Source of the DNA: Evernia prunastri | Lineage: Eukaryota > Ascomycota > Lecanoromycetes > Lecanorales > Parmeliaceae | Direction of reading: 5' to 3' | NCBI GenBank assembly: GCA_003184365.1 | Contig: NKYR01000024.1 | Span: forward strand, 248,001 to 312,000 | DNA length: 64,000 nucleotides | Translations under genes and position numbers: made by a program | Shown here: positions 34,410-45,800 of the stretch, piece by piece | How positions within the stretch are numbered: position 1 is the first letter of the stretch | How the letters are laid out: the number at the start of each line of letters is the position of its first letter | The notes under the pieces: model-generated | What the model saw: the letters and a program-made list of their open reading frames with translations, nothing else | Told to the model about the DNA's origin: nothing | Databases searched by the model: none

Positions 34410-35965
34410 GGCTGGTCAAGAGGTTGCACAAGGCTTGGTACGAGGTTGAAGGATTTGTGCTGAAGGCCACTGATGCTGAACACTTCACTTTAAGTATTGA
34501 AGCGGTTGTCGCACAGTCGTAAGCGGGATTGAGACATTTCATCATCGATCTAAGGCCGTAACCTACCCAAAGCTCGTCTAAGGTGATTGCTTCCCACCGT
34601 CCTTGTACCCTGTATAGAGCCGAGACTAAAACAGTAAGGTACTAACAGCGGGACCGCCAGGGCAATTGATTACCTAGGTATCCCTGTCCCTAGCCGGGAG
34701 TGGATTTCTGGTGCCATTACTACTGTATACCCCATATTTCCCCAACCTCCGTCTTACATACAGTCTTACCATTTCAAGTAACTAGTTCCAACGGTTCACG
34801 GTCAGTTTCGACCTCAGGCAACGTACGTGACATCTCGCCTAGCATGGTCACCGCAAGGCGAGGAAGGGCGGTCGAGGGGTGCTAGTTGACACTCCACCAC
34901 AAAAGCTCCCGGGCAAAAATCGTTCCTGAGTAGTGTGAGTAAAAGTTCCTGGTGCCAAGACCTGTGGTCTGTATTCACCGGGTCCATCGTGTGGAGCTGC
35001 AGTGGTGCAGCCTGCCATTGGTGCGCATAGACAGACACAATCCTTTGGACGCCACCGGCATCTTGATGCGATGACGGGCATGTGGTTGGTAGACAGAATT
35101 GAATACTTTGACTGCTCCTCGTGGCCGTCAGCTCGATTTCTGCTAGCCATCATGTATTCTGTGAGTCAAGTAAGACGCCGCCAACGTTACTTGGGAGGCT
35201 ACGCAATGAAGATCAGGAGTAAAGACTCGCAGACTCAGTTTAAAGCACTAAGATCGCCTCGACAACACAAGCGCTGTATCCGCCTCGCGACTGCAATTGG
35301 CTGGGTGACCACTGACAGGCGTTGCACAAGATGTTTATTAGGTGATTAGCGAGTTCAACTTTCACTGCATGTTCGAATCTTGTTACACTAGGCTACACTT
35401 TATCAAAGACTGTGTATTCTCTCAAGTGAATTCTGACCATCACAAGAAATCAAGCTCCAACGTCTGTACTTGCCGCCAGTCCAAGTATGAAAACCCATAT
35501 TGGAATTCGGTGTATGAAGGATTGATTATTTCATTATGGAGTGGCTGAAGCCTACTTATATGCCTGTGAAGCATGCTAATTTGCCACATGAGGAGTAGCT
35601 AAAATACCATAGTGCTGCAGCAATTTTCAACAACCCATGATCGGAAGTCACTCCATCTGATGAGCGCTGGACACCCTCCAGACCTGGTATCACGCTTGCA
35701 TCGACCCATAACAATTGCGGCAACCGGAAGACGAGCTAGAGTATCAATCGCGCCTTGACGTATTTGATGGAACTGAGGGGCTCCGTCTATGGGGCTCCGT
35801 CTATGCATTCACAAGTGATATAACATCTTTGCCGTCAATTTCTGGGTCATCACTCCTATGATTGATGCGGTTGGAGTGCTTGATGTGTTGATGTTTTGAA
35901 GTGGTATTTCTAGCTAGATATGGAGGATATTCGTACCAGACTGCGCTGGCATGACGCACCTTCAA
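34410..35965. other. intergenic region, no gene seen
   Basis: 1.55 kb without a supportable gene. A perfect 14-bp tandem duplication (GGGGCTCCGTCTAT twice) lies at about 35776-35803. Confidence 0.55.
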
Positions 35966-37014
35966 CTATTGACAAGAACCAGCCGGAAGTTCTTCTACTC
36001 CCGTAACCTTCTTCATCCTTGCTACCTCCTCATCAATAAAATCCACCAAGCTAGCCTGCTTTTTCTTGAAGGTCTCCTCCCTCATTTTCATCATATCATC
36101 CAATGGCCCATTTCTCACCTGCCACGACTTGGCGGCAGCCACGAAGACTTCAACAAATAGCTCCTCCTCAGACTTCCCGGGATCAATTCCACCTAATTTA
36201 CTACCTGCCGTCTTCTGACTTTCTTCGACATCGCGTAGATGAGATGCCGTGACTATCTCTCGGACGCGAGATTCGGCATAGAGATCCCATGGGACGACAG
36301 GGTCATAGTGACCATACTGTGGACCTGTGATATCGATAGCGTAGGTTTCGCCATTTTGTAAGGTGGCTTTGACGATGGCGTGAGCATAAGTAGTATTGTC
36401 TACTTGACAACCTTGCTCGTCAACAATGGTAATCCGGCGCCGGTGACCCTTGGCTTCGTACACAATTTGAAGAACTTGCCTGACAGCATCTATACTACAT
36501 TAAAATCTTGAAAGACAGGCAGGTGCTTGGCAATGCACTCACCTGGCAGCATTATATCCACAAGAACGTGTGTGAAGCCAATGGATTTTTCGCACCTCAG
36601 CACTGTCAATACGCCCAATTTATCCTCCTTGCTATTGTAGTCGTCCCAGCCAAATGGAGTTGTAGCAACATTGCCTTCATCCGGACGGTCAATATAGACA
36701 AACAAATCATTTCCCTTTGTCTCAACTTTTCTGATTGCTTTATCTGGAAAGTTTTCTAGGTAGCGATAGAACGCAAGCTGTGCTGTAGCACCAGCACGGT
36801 ACAAGGCTCGTCGATCTTGTGCATTCTGGCAAGCGAGCTTGTGCTGGCTTCGATCAGCTATCTGACAGTCCGGACTGCAATACCAGACTGTGTCAACTCT
36901 GCCTCCATGAACGTCTGGCGCGTGGCGGCAGCCGTTACAGACTAGCATTGCATCTTTCCTGCAGTATGCACAAGAGTTAATAGAATGCTTTGTTTCCGAG
37001 GAAGTGGAGTCCAT
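35966..37014 (-). CDS. MYND zinc-finger protein
   Basis: Two exons on the minus strand, 37014-36543 and 36489-35966, joined by a 53-bp intron, giving 331 aa. Residues about 15-62 form a MYND finger with its Cys pairs and late His-Cys: CAYCRKDAMLVCNGC, then VWYCSPDCQIADRSQHKLAC. The rest is a mixed alpha/beta region common behind MYND fingers in fungal proteins (TPFGWDDYNSKEDKLGVL, YAIDITGPQYGHYDPVVPW) ending in a charged helix (EETFKKKQASLVDFIDEEV). MYND fingers bind proline-rich peptides of partner proteins. Cytosolic or nuclear; function unknown. Confidence 0.88.
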
Positions 37015-38140
37015 GGCGACAAGACGATTAATACTGAGTTAAGGCAGTTGAGGTTGAAGATAAGACCTTGGTGAAGGAAGACAAATAACTTCAGGCGGAA
37101 AATGTTTTGTGTTGTGGTGAAGGAAGGCTGAGATCATGACACTTGCACAGATAAGGCTTAACACATCACTGTGTGTTATATGTGTGTGTGTAGGTGTGAC
37201 ACTGGAGGTGAACAATGAGAGACTTCTTGTGTTTCTATATTCCTGAATCCAATGTGAAATGCCCAGGCAATGCAATGTCCCAACAATGTTCGTAAATATT
37301 TCGTCAACTAAGATAGTAAGACTCTGATTTATTTCTTTGTTGAGACGGGAAATTTGGAAACTCACCTCAGTTTCACCTTTGCAACTCAAAGACCTGATGC
37401 TTCTTAGACCACATCTCCGCAACATCCCAACTCTCTCGTTGACAATACCCGTTTCCACAATGGTTTTGAAGCATATGAGAACGTCAACTCGGGCCTGCAT
37501 TTTCACTGTCTTGGGACTCCCTTCCTTGCTAGATCTAGGGCTATGTTGGTACACGTTTCGAGCAGAAATGTGAGACAGATGAGTAGCCACTGATTACGCA
37601 TATGCTGGAACGAGCCAGGATTTGAGGCAAGTTGGGTCTCCCATAATTGCGTAACAAATTACTGTTCCACCCTTTCCGCAGGCTACTGAGATTGCCTTAC
37701 GCAAGCCTTTGTGTTCAGTCTTTACGTACCTGCTAAGCGGGTAACAGGACCTAAAACCGAGCTTGAGATTTCTCTTGCTGCATATCATAATGAGTTCCAA
37801 GTGAGTTTGAAAAGAAGTGGTCGCAGAAAGGGCTTTTTTCTAGGTAGCCTTTAGGCAACATGCTGCGGGCAGCTAATAGGTACCTTACTCTACTCAGTCT
37901 AAGGCAGGTCGAGGCTAGCTCCGGGTACCTTAGCCACCACGACCACGCCACTTCTCTGCTGTAAAGGTCATGCCAATCTTTGCGGTTTGCCGTGGTGTAC
38001 ACATATCTGTTCCGATATCGTTCGTTTGGCATAGGATGAAGTGATGGACAAGGAGCTTCAAGATCTGAAGTATCTCATGTGGAAATCCTGCCATTGTGCT
38101 CCTCTGTGTACATCAGCTTGATTTGTACAGAGCAATTAAC
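37015..38140. other. intergenic region, no gene seen
   Basis: Between divergent genes. A GT/CA-rich microsatellite-like run lies at about 37170-37195. A 183-codon open frame on the minus strand (37039-37590) overlaps the likely leader of the MYND gene and lacks familiar content. Confidence 0.5.
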
Positions 38141-39244
38141 ATGGCCGTCTTCTCACCAACGACCCCCTTGAAACTCAGAAGTGCGTCAACGTGTCGGTCT
38201 TTGGATCTTGATCCTCCACTGCTAAATTCAGCGAACCCATGGGCAACGACGAAAGAAGATCTCGAAGGCTTGTACAACTGCCCGCATACTGGCGCCATCA
38301 CGACTCGCACTGCCCTGGCAAATGGCTTCAAGCACGATAATGCTACTCATCAGTACTGTTTTTTTGAGCCCAAAGGTCACACAATAAGGGGTCACAGTAC
38401 CGAAGCTCTTCCTTCCCATCAAGACGTTTCCTCTCTGGACCCAGTATCGAGTCTAAACACTCTTGGCTACAGCCCTTTCTCCGTCCACGAATATCTGAAG
38501 ATCATAAAGGGCCTACTGCTAAACTCTCAGCTGGCGGATGGTCCGATTAAACCAATTATTTTCTCCGTAGCGGGATCCCACGCTGAAGTTCTTGGACATT
38601 ATCGTAGCATCTCGCATCTACAAGTCGATTTGAACGAAAGTCATAATATCCCAGCAAGATTGTTGATGGAGATCAACCTCTCCTGCCCAAACATTGCTGG
38701 AAAACCACCGCCTGCGTATTCCAGGGATGAACTATCAGAATACCTGATACCTTTAGTTGACGCGGGCGCTGGTGGCTCGGGAGGCATTGAAGTGGGTATC
38801 AAAACTCCACCGTACACCTACCAAACACAATTCGGCGAGCTCATCGACGCGCTTCTTGAATCAAGCAAAGATCGCTGCCCGATCTCATTTATCACGGCAA
38901 CTAACACCCTTGGTTCCTCTCTCGTCCTCTCTGGGGTCCTTACCCCCGCACTCCACTCCTCCACCGGCACGGGCATAGGTGGCCTTGCAGGATCTGCGCT
39001 TCATCCTCTCGCTTTGGGCAACGTAGCGACGATACGTCGCATGCTAGACGCGCATGAGACGCTCCAGCACATTGAAATCATTGGCGTTGGAGGTGTCAGT
39101 GATGCAGCTGGCTTTGAGAGAATGAAAGCTGTAGGCGCCGCGGCTGTAGGTGTAGGAACAGGGTTGGGAGTGCAAGGGCTGGCCGTGTTCGAGAGGATTT
39201 GGGCGAACGCGGAGAGGAACGCTGATGGCGAAACCCGATCCTAG
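38141..39244 (+). CDS. URA1: class 1 (fumarate-type) dihydroorotate dehydrogenase
   Basis: Single exon, 367 aa from ATG 38141, the first ATG of a longer open frame. An alpha/beta barrel of the DHODH class 1 family: PLLNSANPWATTKEDLEGL at the start, TGAITTRTALANGF, the FMN-side motif MEINLSCPNIAGKPPP, IEVGIKTPPYTY, and a glycine-rich phosphate-binding end (GVGGVSDAAGFERM, GAAAVGVGTGLG). Class 1 enzymes are soluble and use fumarate or similar acceptors, unlike the mitochondrial quinone-linked class 2 enzyme that serves pyrimidine synthesis in most fungi. No mitochondrial targeting or membrane helix is seen. The absence of introns in an intron-rich neighbourhood fits a bacterial origin, but that is inference. 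Confidence 0.9.
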   Translation: MAVFSPTTPLKLRSASTCRSLDLDPPLLNSANPWATTKEDLEGLYNCPHTGAITTRTALANGFKHDNATHQYCFFEPKGHTIRGHSTEALPSHQDVSSLDPVSSLNTLGYSPFSVHEYLKIIKGLLLNSQLADGPIKPIIFSVAGSHAEVLGHYRSISHLQVDLNESHNIPARLLMEINLSCPNIAGKPPPAYSRDELSEYLIPLVDAGAGGSGGIEVGIKTPPYTYQTQFGELIDALLESSKDRCPISFITATNTLGSSLVLSGVLTPALHSSTGTGIGGLAGSALHPLALGNVATIRRMLDAHETLQHIEIIGVGGVSDAAGFERMKAVGAAAVGVGTGLGVQGLAVFERIWANAERNADGETRS

Positions 39245-40783
39245 GACATTCAGTTAGTAGCCACCCTAGAGATTTGTAAGACGAAGAGAGCATGGCATGA
39301 TCCTTGATTTGTGGTGAGAGAAAAATGAGGCGCGACCAGATGAAGGTCACGGGTGAGTATCAAGTCTCGCAGACGCAGATTGAGGAGAAATTCTCTATTG
39401 GAGACTTTCTTGGTTTCTTTCCACCGCCTTTTGATTCCTCTGTGCTTCCTTCTCTTGCATTGCTGCTATAAAGAGAACCCTGCAGCACATTGATCCGCTG
39501 TCTGTTCGCTTGCCGTCTATGCTGAGTCTCGACACAGCTTCCTCTCACCAAACGCCCTCCAATCCCGGTTCTTCGCAGTGCTGTATGCGAAGCAGTCAGG
39601 CCGATACCCACCTTCTCTGTGTCGTACGGTCTGGAGGTCCTCATCCAATGGTCTCCACCGCCCAGTCATGAATACAGCGCGTTCTACAAAACAGTCTTCG
39701 ATCCTCACAGAAACCCTTTGATGAATCAAGTCAACGGCAACTACCCCAACGACCCTACCAATCGAGGTCACGTTCTTCAGAGCTATCTGGCCACCATCAT
39801 TGATCCGCTAGTTGAGGATGACTACATAAGCCGTGCTCCCCACCACGCTTCTTAGTCTTTCGCCCATATATGTGAAAGAATATCTTGGCCTAAGTGAAGC
39901 TGGACTGATGTTCTGTGCCGGTGGATGGATACATCTTTTCAAAGAAGGTGAAGGGATGGCTGATGCGCATTGTTGTGTGAGACTCGTTGATCTTTAGGGA
40001 ACTTGAGGTGAGGTGAAGATCAGAAGGGAGTTGTTATATGTACGTTGTCTGTCCTCTGGCTGAAAGATAGGGCCATAGAGGTGCTGCGGAGGCATGGACC
40101 TTGGCCTCTGAAGGTGGAAGTGAGGCTAAGATGATAGTCGCAAGTGTTGGGGATGTGATTAGTACATTTTTCTTGGACTTGCCATTTCCTGCAAAAGCGC
40201 TTCACTTTTGCCTTCTTACTGCAATCAGCGGAATCTGACAAGGCCAGCAGCTCCAGGCCCATTTTTGCTGCTTGAATACAGGTGACCTCGTTTGCTCTTC
40301 ATCTGGATTTACAAAAAATGGTCATTGAGTGAGATAAAGATGGAAGAACAGTGGCAGAAAATTGAAACACTAGATCGGCCATGCTTGCTTTTCCGGATAT
40401 TGCTCCGTGTTGGATGATCCATCGTTTGGAGGGGCAAAAGCCATAATCGAACATGTGATGTGAAGGTGAGGATATTTTGGCAGCGTTTGAGTCGAGTCTG
40501 AAATTCGAATGGGGGTGTTCGCAAAACAAGGCCCCGGGCATGGAAAGTGATTGCTCTTCGGACCAATTGGCTTCATTCAATAACCTTTCCGGTCGAAGAC
40601 GTGACACGACGGAAATTGGCACCTCAAAAAAATCTTTCAACCGGCATTGTCTCCTAAACCCCGAATGTGTCACCTCTTCTCGCCACCAAAGTCTCAACAC
40701 ATACCTCCCCTCCTTAGCATCAACACAACCAACCCAATGACACCACCAACTCAGATACAAAACCCCCTCCAGCCCACAACCCA
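39245..40783. other. intergenic region with weak coding signals
   Basis: No confident gene. On the plus strand a frame ending at 39855 (about 39560-39855) reads as plausible protein (FDPHRNPLMNQVNGNYPND) without a good start or intron; the opposite strand is open too. I leave it uncalled. Confidence 0.45.
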
Positions 40784-41257
40784 ATGCCTCCACCACCGAA
40801 AGAACCCTCCTCCCCCCTCCTCTCATTCCGCCCAACCCCATCGCCACCAAACCACACAGCCATGCCCCTCCCGCCGAAGCCACCGCCCGCCACCGCGAAA
40901 CAGACCGCCCACGAGCGCGCCCAGGCCAAAATCGCCCTGCGCGCCGAACGCCAGCAGCAGGAGCACGCCAAGCAGGAGGTGAGCCGGCTGCACGCGGAGC
41001 GCCGCGCCATCGTCGACGGCCTCAAGAGCGCCACGGCCAGTCGGAAGGCGCTCGTGGAAGCGCTCGAGAAGGTCAAGGCGGAGAACGAGCGGTGGCAGAC
41101 TCCGAACGGGAATCTGGGGGAGATGTTCAGATTGCAGGCGGAGATTGAGGAGGCGGAGAAGCAGGCGAAGGAGTGTCATCGACGGTGGGATGAGCTGGGG
41201 GTGATGATTGAGGAGAAGCATGTTGAGATTGCTTTTGGTACGGATGGAGATGAGTAG
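40784..41257 (+). CDS. small coiled-coil protein of unknown function
   Basis: Single exon, 157 aa. The first 40 residues are proline-rich; from about residue 40 to the end the sequence is highly charged with heptad-like spacing (ERAQAKIALRAERQQQEH, EALEKVKAENERW, RLQAEIEEAEKQAKE), so a long coiled coil is expected. G/C-rich third codon positions on this frame contrast with the flanks and support coding. An internal ATG at 40862 could also be the start. No signal peptide, no named family. Confidence 0.6.
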   Translation: MPPPPKEPSSPLLSFRPTPSPPNHTAMPLPPKPPPATAKQTAHERAQAKIALRAERQQQEHAKQEVSRLHAERRAIVDGLKSATASRKALVEALEKVKAENERWQTPNGNLGEMFRLQAEIEEAEKQAKECHRRWDELGVMIEEKHVEIAFGTDGDE

Positions 41258-41617
41258 AGGAGAGGTAAGGTTCTGAAGGATTGTGCTTCGAGGAGTTCAA
41301 AAGGGAACATGCATGCGTTTGTTCTGTGATGGAATTGATCGAAGATCGAACGAACGAGCTGTGCTTTGGAATGAGTAGCCTTAAGCACACACATGTTAGG
41401 AATGTCAGATCGAGGACCAGTGCAGCACGTGCCACTCTCGGCCCTTGGAAAGCTTTTGAGAATAATAATAAAGCGATTTTGCTCGCGCAACCAACCAGTG
41501 TCTAGGGTATAAAGCGAGGTCCGAACTTCATCAGGAATGAGCACCGTAGCCATGCAAGCCGTGAGTCATTCTAATCATAACACATTACCACCCGTTCTCA
41601 CCATGAACCATACCCAT
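41258..41617. other. 3'-3' intergenic region, no gene seen
   Basis: Short space between the convergent coiled-coil and DDHD genes; nothing recognisable. Confidence 0.6.
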
Positions 41618-44600
41618 TCATTCCTTGGTCCCAAACGCCTTCTTTACCACCTTCATGGAGTTCAACGTCTCCGACTTTCCGGGCTTCCTTCCAATCTCCA
41701 CGACTAGGAACCTCACAAAGTCCCGCATAGTCCAGTAGCTACTATGTGCACTAAGCATGTTGACGTACTGAATCTCCAGAGGGCCCCCACTAGAATACAA
41801 CGTGTAATCAATCTGCCCATTATCGTTCATGAGGAACATCCGCTTCTCCGCAATTTCTTCCCGCGTGAAGTTATGCGTTTCCAACTCGACGGTCGAAGGC
41901 ATTTGCGTGGCAGTGGGACGCCTCGGCATTGTGTCCAAGCCGGTCATATTCCTCGTCGGCACAGTCGATTTTCCGCGGAAGACCGAGCCCAGGTACTGAG
42001 CCCAGGTTTCCGTGGCCCGGGGAACAAAAGCAGTCTTTAGCGCCGTTGCGTATTCCACATCAACACATGCATTAAGCCGATAGGCGACTGGATCGAGGTA
42101 GTGCATGACGTTATAGAGATTATCCACTGCGAGACATCCATAAGTACCCGCTTCCCCAGCTACGCTGCCATTGGTGTCTTCTCCTTCTGTATCTGGCTTC
42201 TCTCGACCCTTGCGAGGGATTAGAGGCGCCTTGTTGAGGAGCAGGAAAAACCCCGCCGGGCTACCGCAGAAGAAAAGGCTCTTCGTGTCGAACTCGAAGA
42301 TATCGTTACGAACCTCGCTGTCCTTAAGATCGAGCTGTCGGGTCAATTTGGTCGGCTGGTTGCTCAGGATATCGAGACACATCACGCTGCCTAGAGAATG
42401 GGCAATGAGATGGACTCTCCCATTCTCGTGAAAGCCTTGGTTGTTTCTACACCATAAACGATAAACGCGGTTGGCTTCGTGAATAACAGCCTCAATCATC
42501 TTGGGCTTGTGGTGCGAGAGGTAATACGGAATGTCTAGCATGACATCGCTGATCAAATTTCGGACCGCAGGTAAAGACTCTGCAGTAATATCCTTTAGGG
42601 CGAATTGATTCTTAGTAGAATCGCCGTCCCTCTGATTAGGATTAGGTTCCGGACCACCTTCCTCCAAGTTCATCTTGGAGCGCCAGTTTATCTTCAGATC
42701 TCTCAGCACGGGAACATTGTAATTATGATTCTCTACAATACCTACAGGCAAAACCATGATGCTTCCCAAGTCTTGACGCAACCAAGGTCTGACGGGATCA
42801 GATTCGAGTTCCACATTCATTTGTCTGCGAAAGCGATTGATGTTGTGTGTGAAATGAAAACTTTCAACGCGCTCGGAAAGCTTTTGTCCGATCCTGGTAT
42901 GATCTATGTCAGACAAGCCCTTGAAAAGAGACGGTCGACACATACCCATGAATGACCAGCACCAAATCAGTAGGCTTCGGCCTTTCGTCAGCAGACTCGC
43001 AAGCGATACACGGTATCCGTTCCACCGGGGATATAGTGCTTGCTTTCTTGATTTCTTGGGCCATATTTTTAGCTTGGACAACAGCTGCAGCTGTTGCGAT
43101 TTGCGGATGCAACTTTTCCCAGGCCTTCATATCAAAACCGCGAACTACAGGTATACCTACAGCCTTGCCCTTGCGAATATTTCCCAAGGGTTTTCGTCCA
43201 CGGGAAACTGAAGGAATTTGGCTTTTCCTCAAAATCTGGGCGTCTCTGCCATTGGCATAGATGATACTAGCGTCCGCTAGTTCTTTGTGAGAGGAAGTGA
43301 AGCCGTCAAGAACTCCAGCGGCCTTATTCTCAATCATCTCGGCAACCACCGCCGCTTGCTGAAGCCTCTGGTCTTCAGGCCCGAGTTCCTTTGTGGCGGT
43401 TCCAAGTAGCGACCGCCTACTTTCAGCCGTAGTTGGTCGAGTCTGGCTGGACGGTGGTGCATCTGGCCACAGTTTGTAGATGAGTTTGATCTCGGCCTCA
43501 GGACCAATCTCCATGCAGCTGTTCAACTCCTCAACGTATGCCGGAGTCCACGGTTTTATGTATTCATAACCTTCTTCGATCCGGTTTGCAAGATCAGACT
43601 CGATAGGCAACATTGTGTCCTTGAAGAACCAAGTCCCGCGAATGACTGACGAGATGTCGTGGACTGGATCCCAATATATGGGCCCCATCTACACGAACCA
43701 AGTGAGCTCATGACTGTATTCGAGAGTTGGATTGGTCACTCACGCTCAAGCGTGGCATATGAACCACATGCAATCGGAGCATTCCCACAGCTACTTGGGC
43801 TTCTTTAGACACCCGAACCTTGGGTTGTCTGCGGCGTGAGGAACGCCTTCGTGAATCGGTATCTATCTTTGAGCTACCCTCATCATTACTGAAGTCACTG
43901 GAACTAGATCTTTGGAAACTTGGCCTCAAAGGAGAGAAATTTTTGGGATGGTAGCTTTCTGGAGATTGAGCTCCATCAGCTTGGCCTAGATCTGGCGCTG
44001 TGTAAGGCGGTTCTGGCGAGCGTGAACGTTGACGTGACCGTGATCTCCGAATACGAGATGGGATTCTTAGAAAGGGCGTGCCGCTTGTATTTCGTTCTGG
44101 AAGGCTCGAGCTGAGATTGACCCCCCCAGCGTCCTGTGTTCCCGGGGATGGGGGCTTAGCCTGTGGTACTGCATCATCTCTTTCTTTAGGCTTCTCGACT
44201 TTGTCCCTACGGCGGAAAGGACTCCAGCTTCTTTTCTTTTTCACGATGCCGCTCTCGAATTCGTCATTGCCAATCTCCTCCGAACTAACGGGCATTGTCT
44301 CATCGAACGGTATGTGCTCAGGATCATCGCACAGCGTCAGATCTGGGCTTCCAGGTCGATGCTCCTTTCCTAGGCCAGCCGGATGTGTAGCATTGCCAAT
44401 CGCTCTGTTGATCAGATCATTCCTATTCTCGGGCATGACATCCATAGCTTCGAAGCCTCGGCTATTTGTCCTTTCAGGTACCTGCTTTTCGTGCGCATCT
44501 TCGATAGTCTGTGCTATGTGCTTCTGATTCCTGGGAGAGACGTTTGTGGTATTGAGTATCGACCCAGGGGAATCCTTCTTGGAGCGTACAGGCTTCTGGA

Positions 44601-44868
44601 ATTTTAGCCAGGCGTCTTCCAATGCAATATTGTCGTGTACGGAGAAAGGCCTAGGCGGGACCTTCGAGGATCGGTGGGCTGGATTACTTGAGGGAGGAGG
44701 CACAGGCGAAAGAGGATCATCGATGGGTAAAGCTGAGCAGTAGAAGTACTGGACGCTGATTTTGGGAGGGTCGGCTGATGCTACTGAAGCCCGGCGAGTA
44801 AATTCGTTGGATGCTTGGTGCAGCATACATGTCGGGCTGAAGGTGTGACCTGTAGACGCAGCCATCAT
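41618..44868 (-). CDS. DDHD-domain phospholipase (phosphatidic-acid-preferring PLA1 type)
   Basis: Three exons on the minus strand: 44868-43744, 43688-42946 and 42893-41618, giving 1047 aa. The first 370 residues are Ser/Pro/Arg-rich and probably disordered, ending at a conserved YFYCSALPIDDPLSP-type start and RLHVVHMPRLS. MGPIYWDPVHDISSVIRGTWFF follows in exon 2, the usual N-terminal block of intracellular PLA1. VLVIHGIGQKLSERVESF spans intron 2. The lipase serine lies in AHSLGS near residue 785. The DDHD domain is complete: FEFDTKSLFFCGSPAGFFLLL and LYNVMHYLDPVAYRLN. It should hydrolyse phosphatidic acid or related lipids at ER and Golgi membranes. Long for the family because of the N-terminal extension; a second ATG directly follows the first. 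Confidence 0.93.
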
Positions 44869-45800
44869 AATATTAGGGAACAGCTGTAGACATCAGGGTG
44901 TGTTAGGGAAGGATATGAAGGCCTAGCAAGATATTATTAAGAGTGTTGTTGCCTGTCCTGCAGGTGGATCAACGAAATTGACAGGTGGAATTTGTGCAAG
45001 GGAAGAACGAAGATGAAAAGAGTGCTTCGAAGGCCGCCGTTGGTTCTGTATGCAGTCTATACAATAAAAAGGAAAGTCGTATACTTCATTATGCCAGTAG
45101 TTGGCTGTACGCGTAAAGACAGCGTGGGATGATGGTCGATAGATGATTTGACGAGGTGGGGGCACCGGGGGGCAGGCGCGGGGTGACCTCAGAGTAAGTA
45201 CCTAGCGTACTCTACTCACAGCGAGCAAATCCGGCAGCAACGACCACAAGGCAGCAAGGTACCTTGATGTTTCAATCATAAAGTGATAAGACAATTTTGT
45301 TTTAATTCCCTTTGCTTTTCGTCCATATATACTCTTCAGAGCATCTCTGGAGGGTTCTGATCGTGATATTCTTGGGCATGATATGATAAATTGTCTCGCT
45401 GTATGTACAATACTCCGAAGAGTTGGTAGCAACCCGGCTGGAAACCGCTCCTCGCCCTTTCATTAAAGATCTAAGGTTCAAAGGCAGAGTGTATATCAAT
45501 AGGATGTGAGAAGGTGTCCACCGAGGCTTCGTCTCGATGGATCCCGAATTCTGGAAAATGGAGAAGACCGCCCGCAGCGAATGAATAAAAGGTAATACTG
45601 AAAAACGTCCCAAGAGAATCGAATAAAATTGGGTCAACGTCGAAGTCACTCTTGCCTTCTTCGCCCGCCCTTGATCGTTGCGATATCGAAAGTGCCATGC
45701 TGGAAAGGTACGTTGATCCCCATGGTCCAGTTGAAGAACTGCTTAGCAACAGCGTCCAAACTGGCCCTTACGGCTCCGACAAGTCATGAAGTGGACCCCC
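44869..45800. other. intergenic region, no gene seen
   Basis: Upstream flank of the DDHD gene and 3' flank of the next minus-strand gene. No supported feature. Confidence 0.55.

Noticed and set aside
37039..37590. 183-codon open frame upstream of the MYND gene
   Set aside because: No domain and it overlaps the expected leader of the MYND gene; composition looks random.
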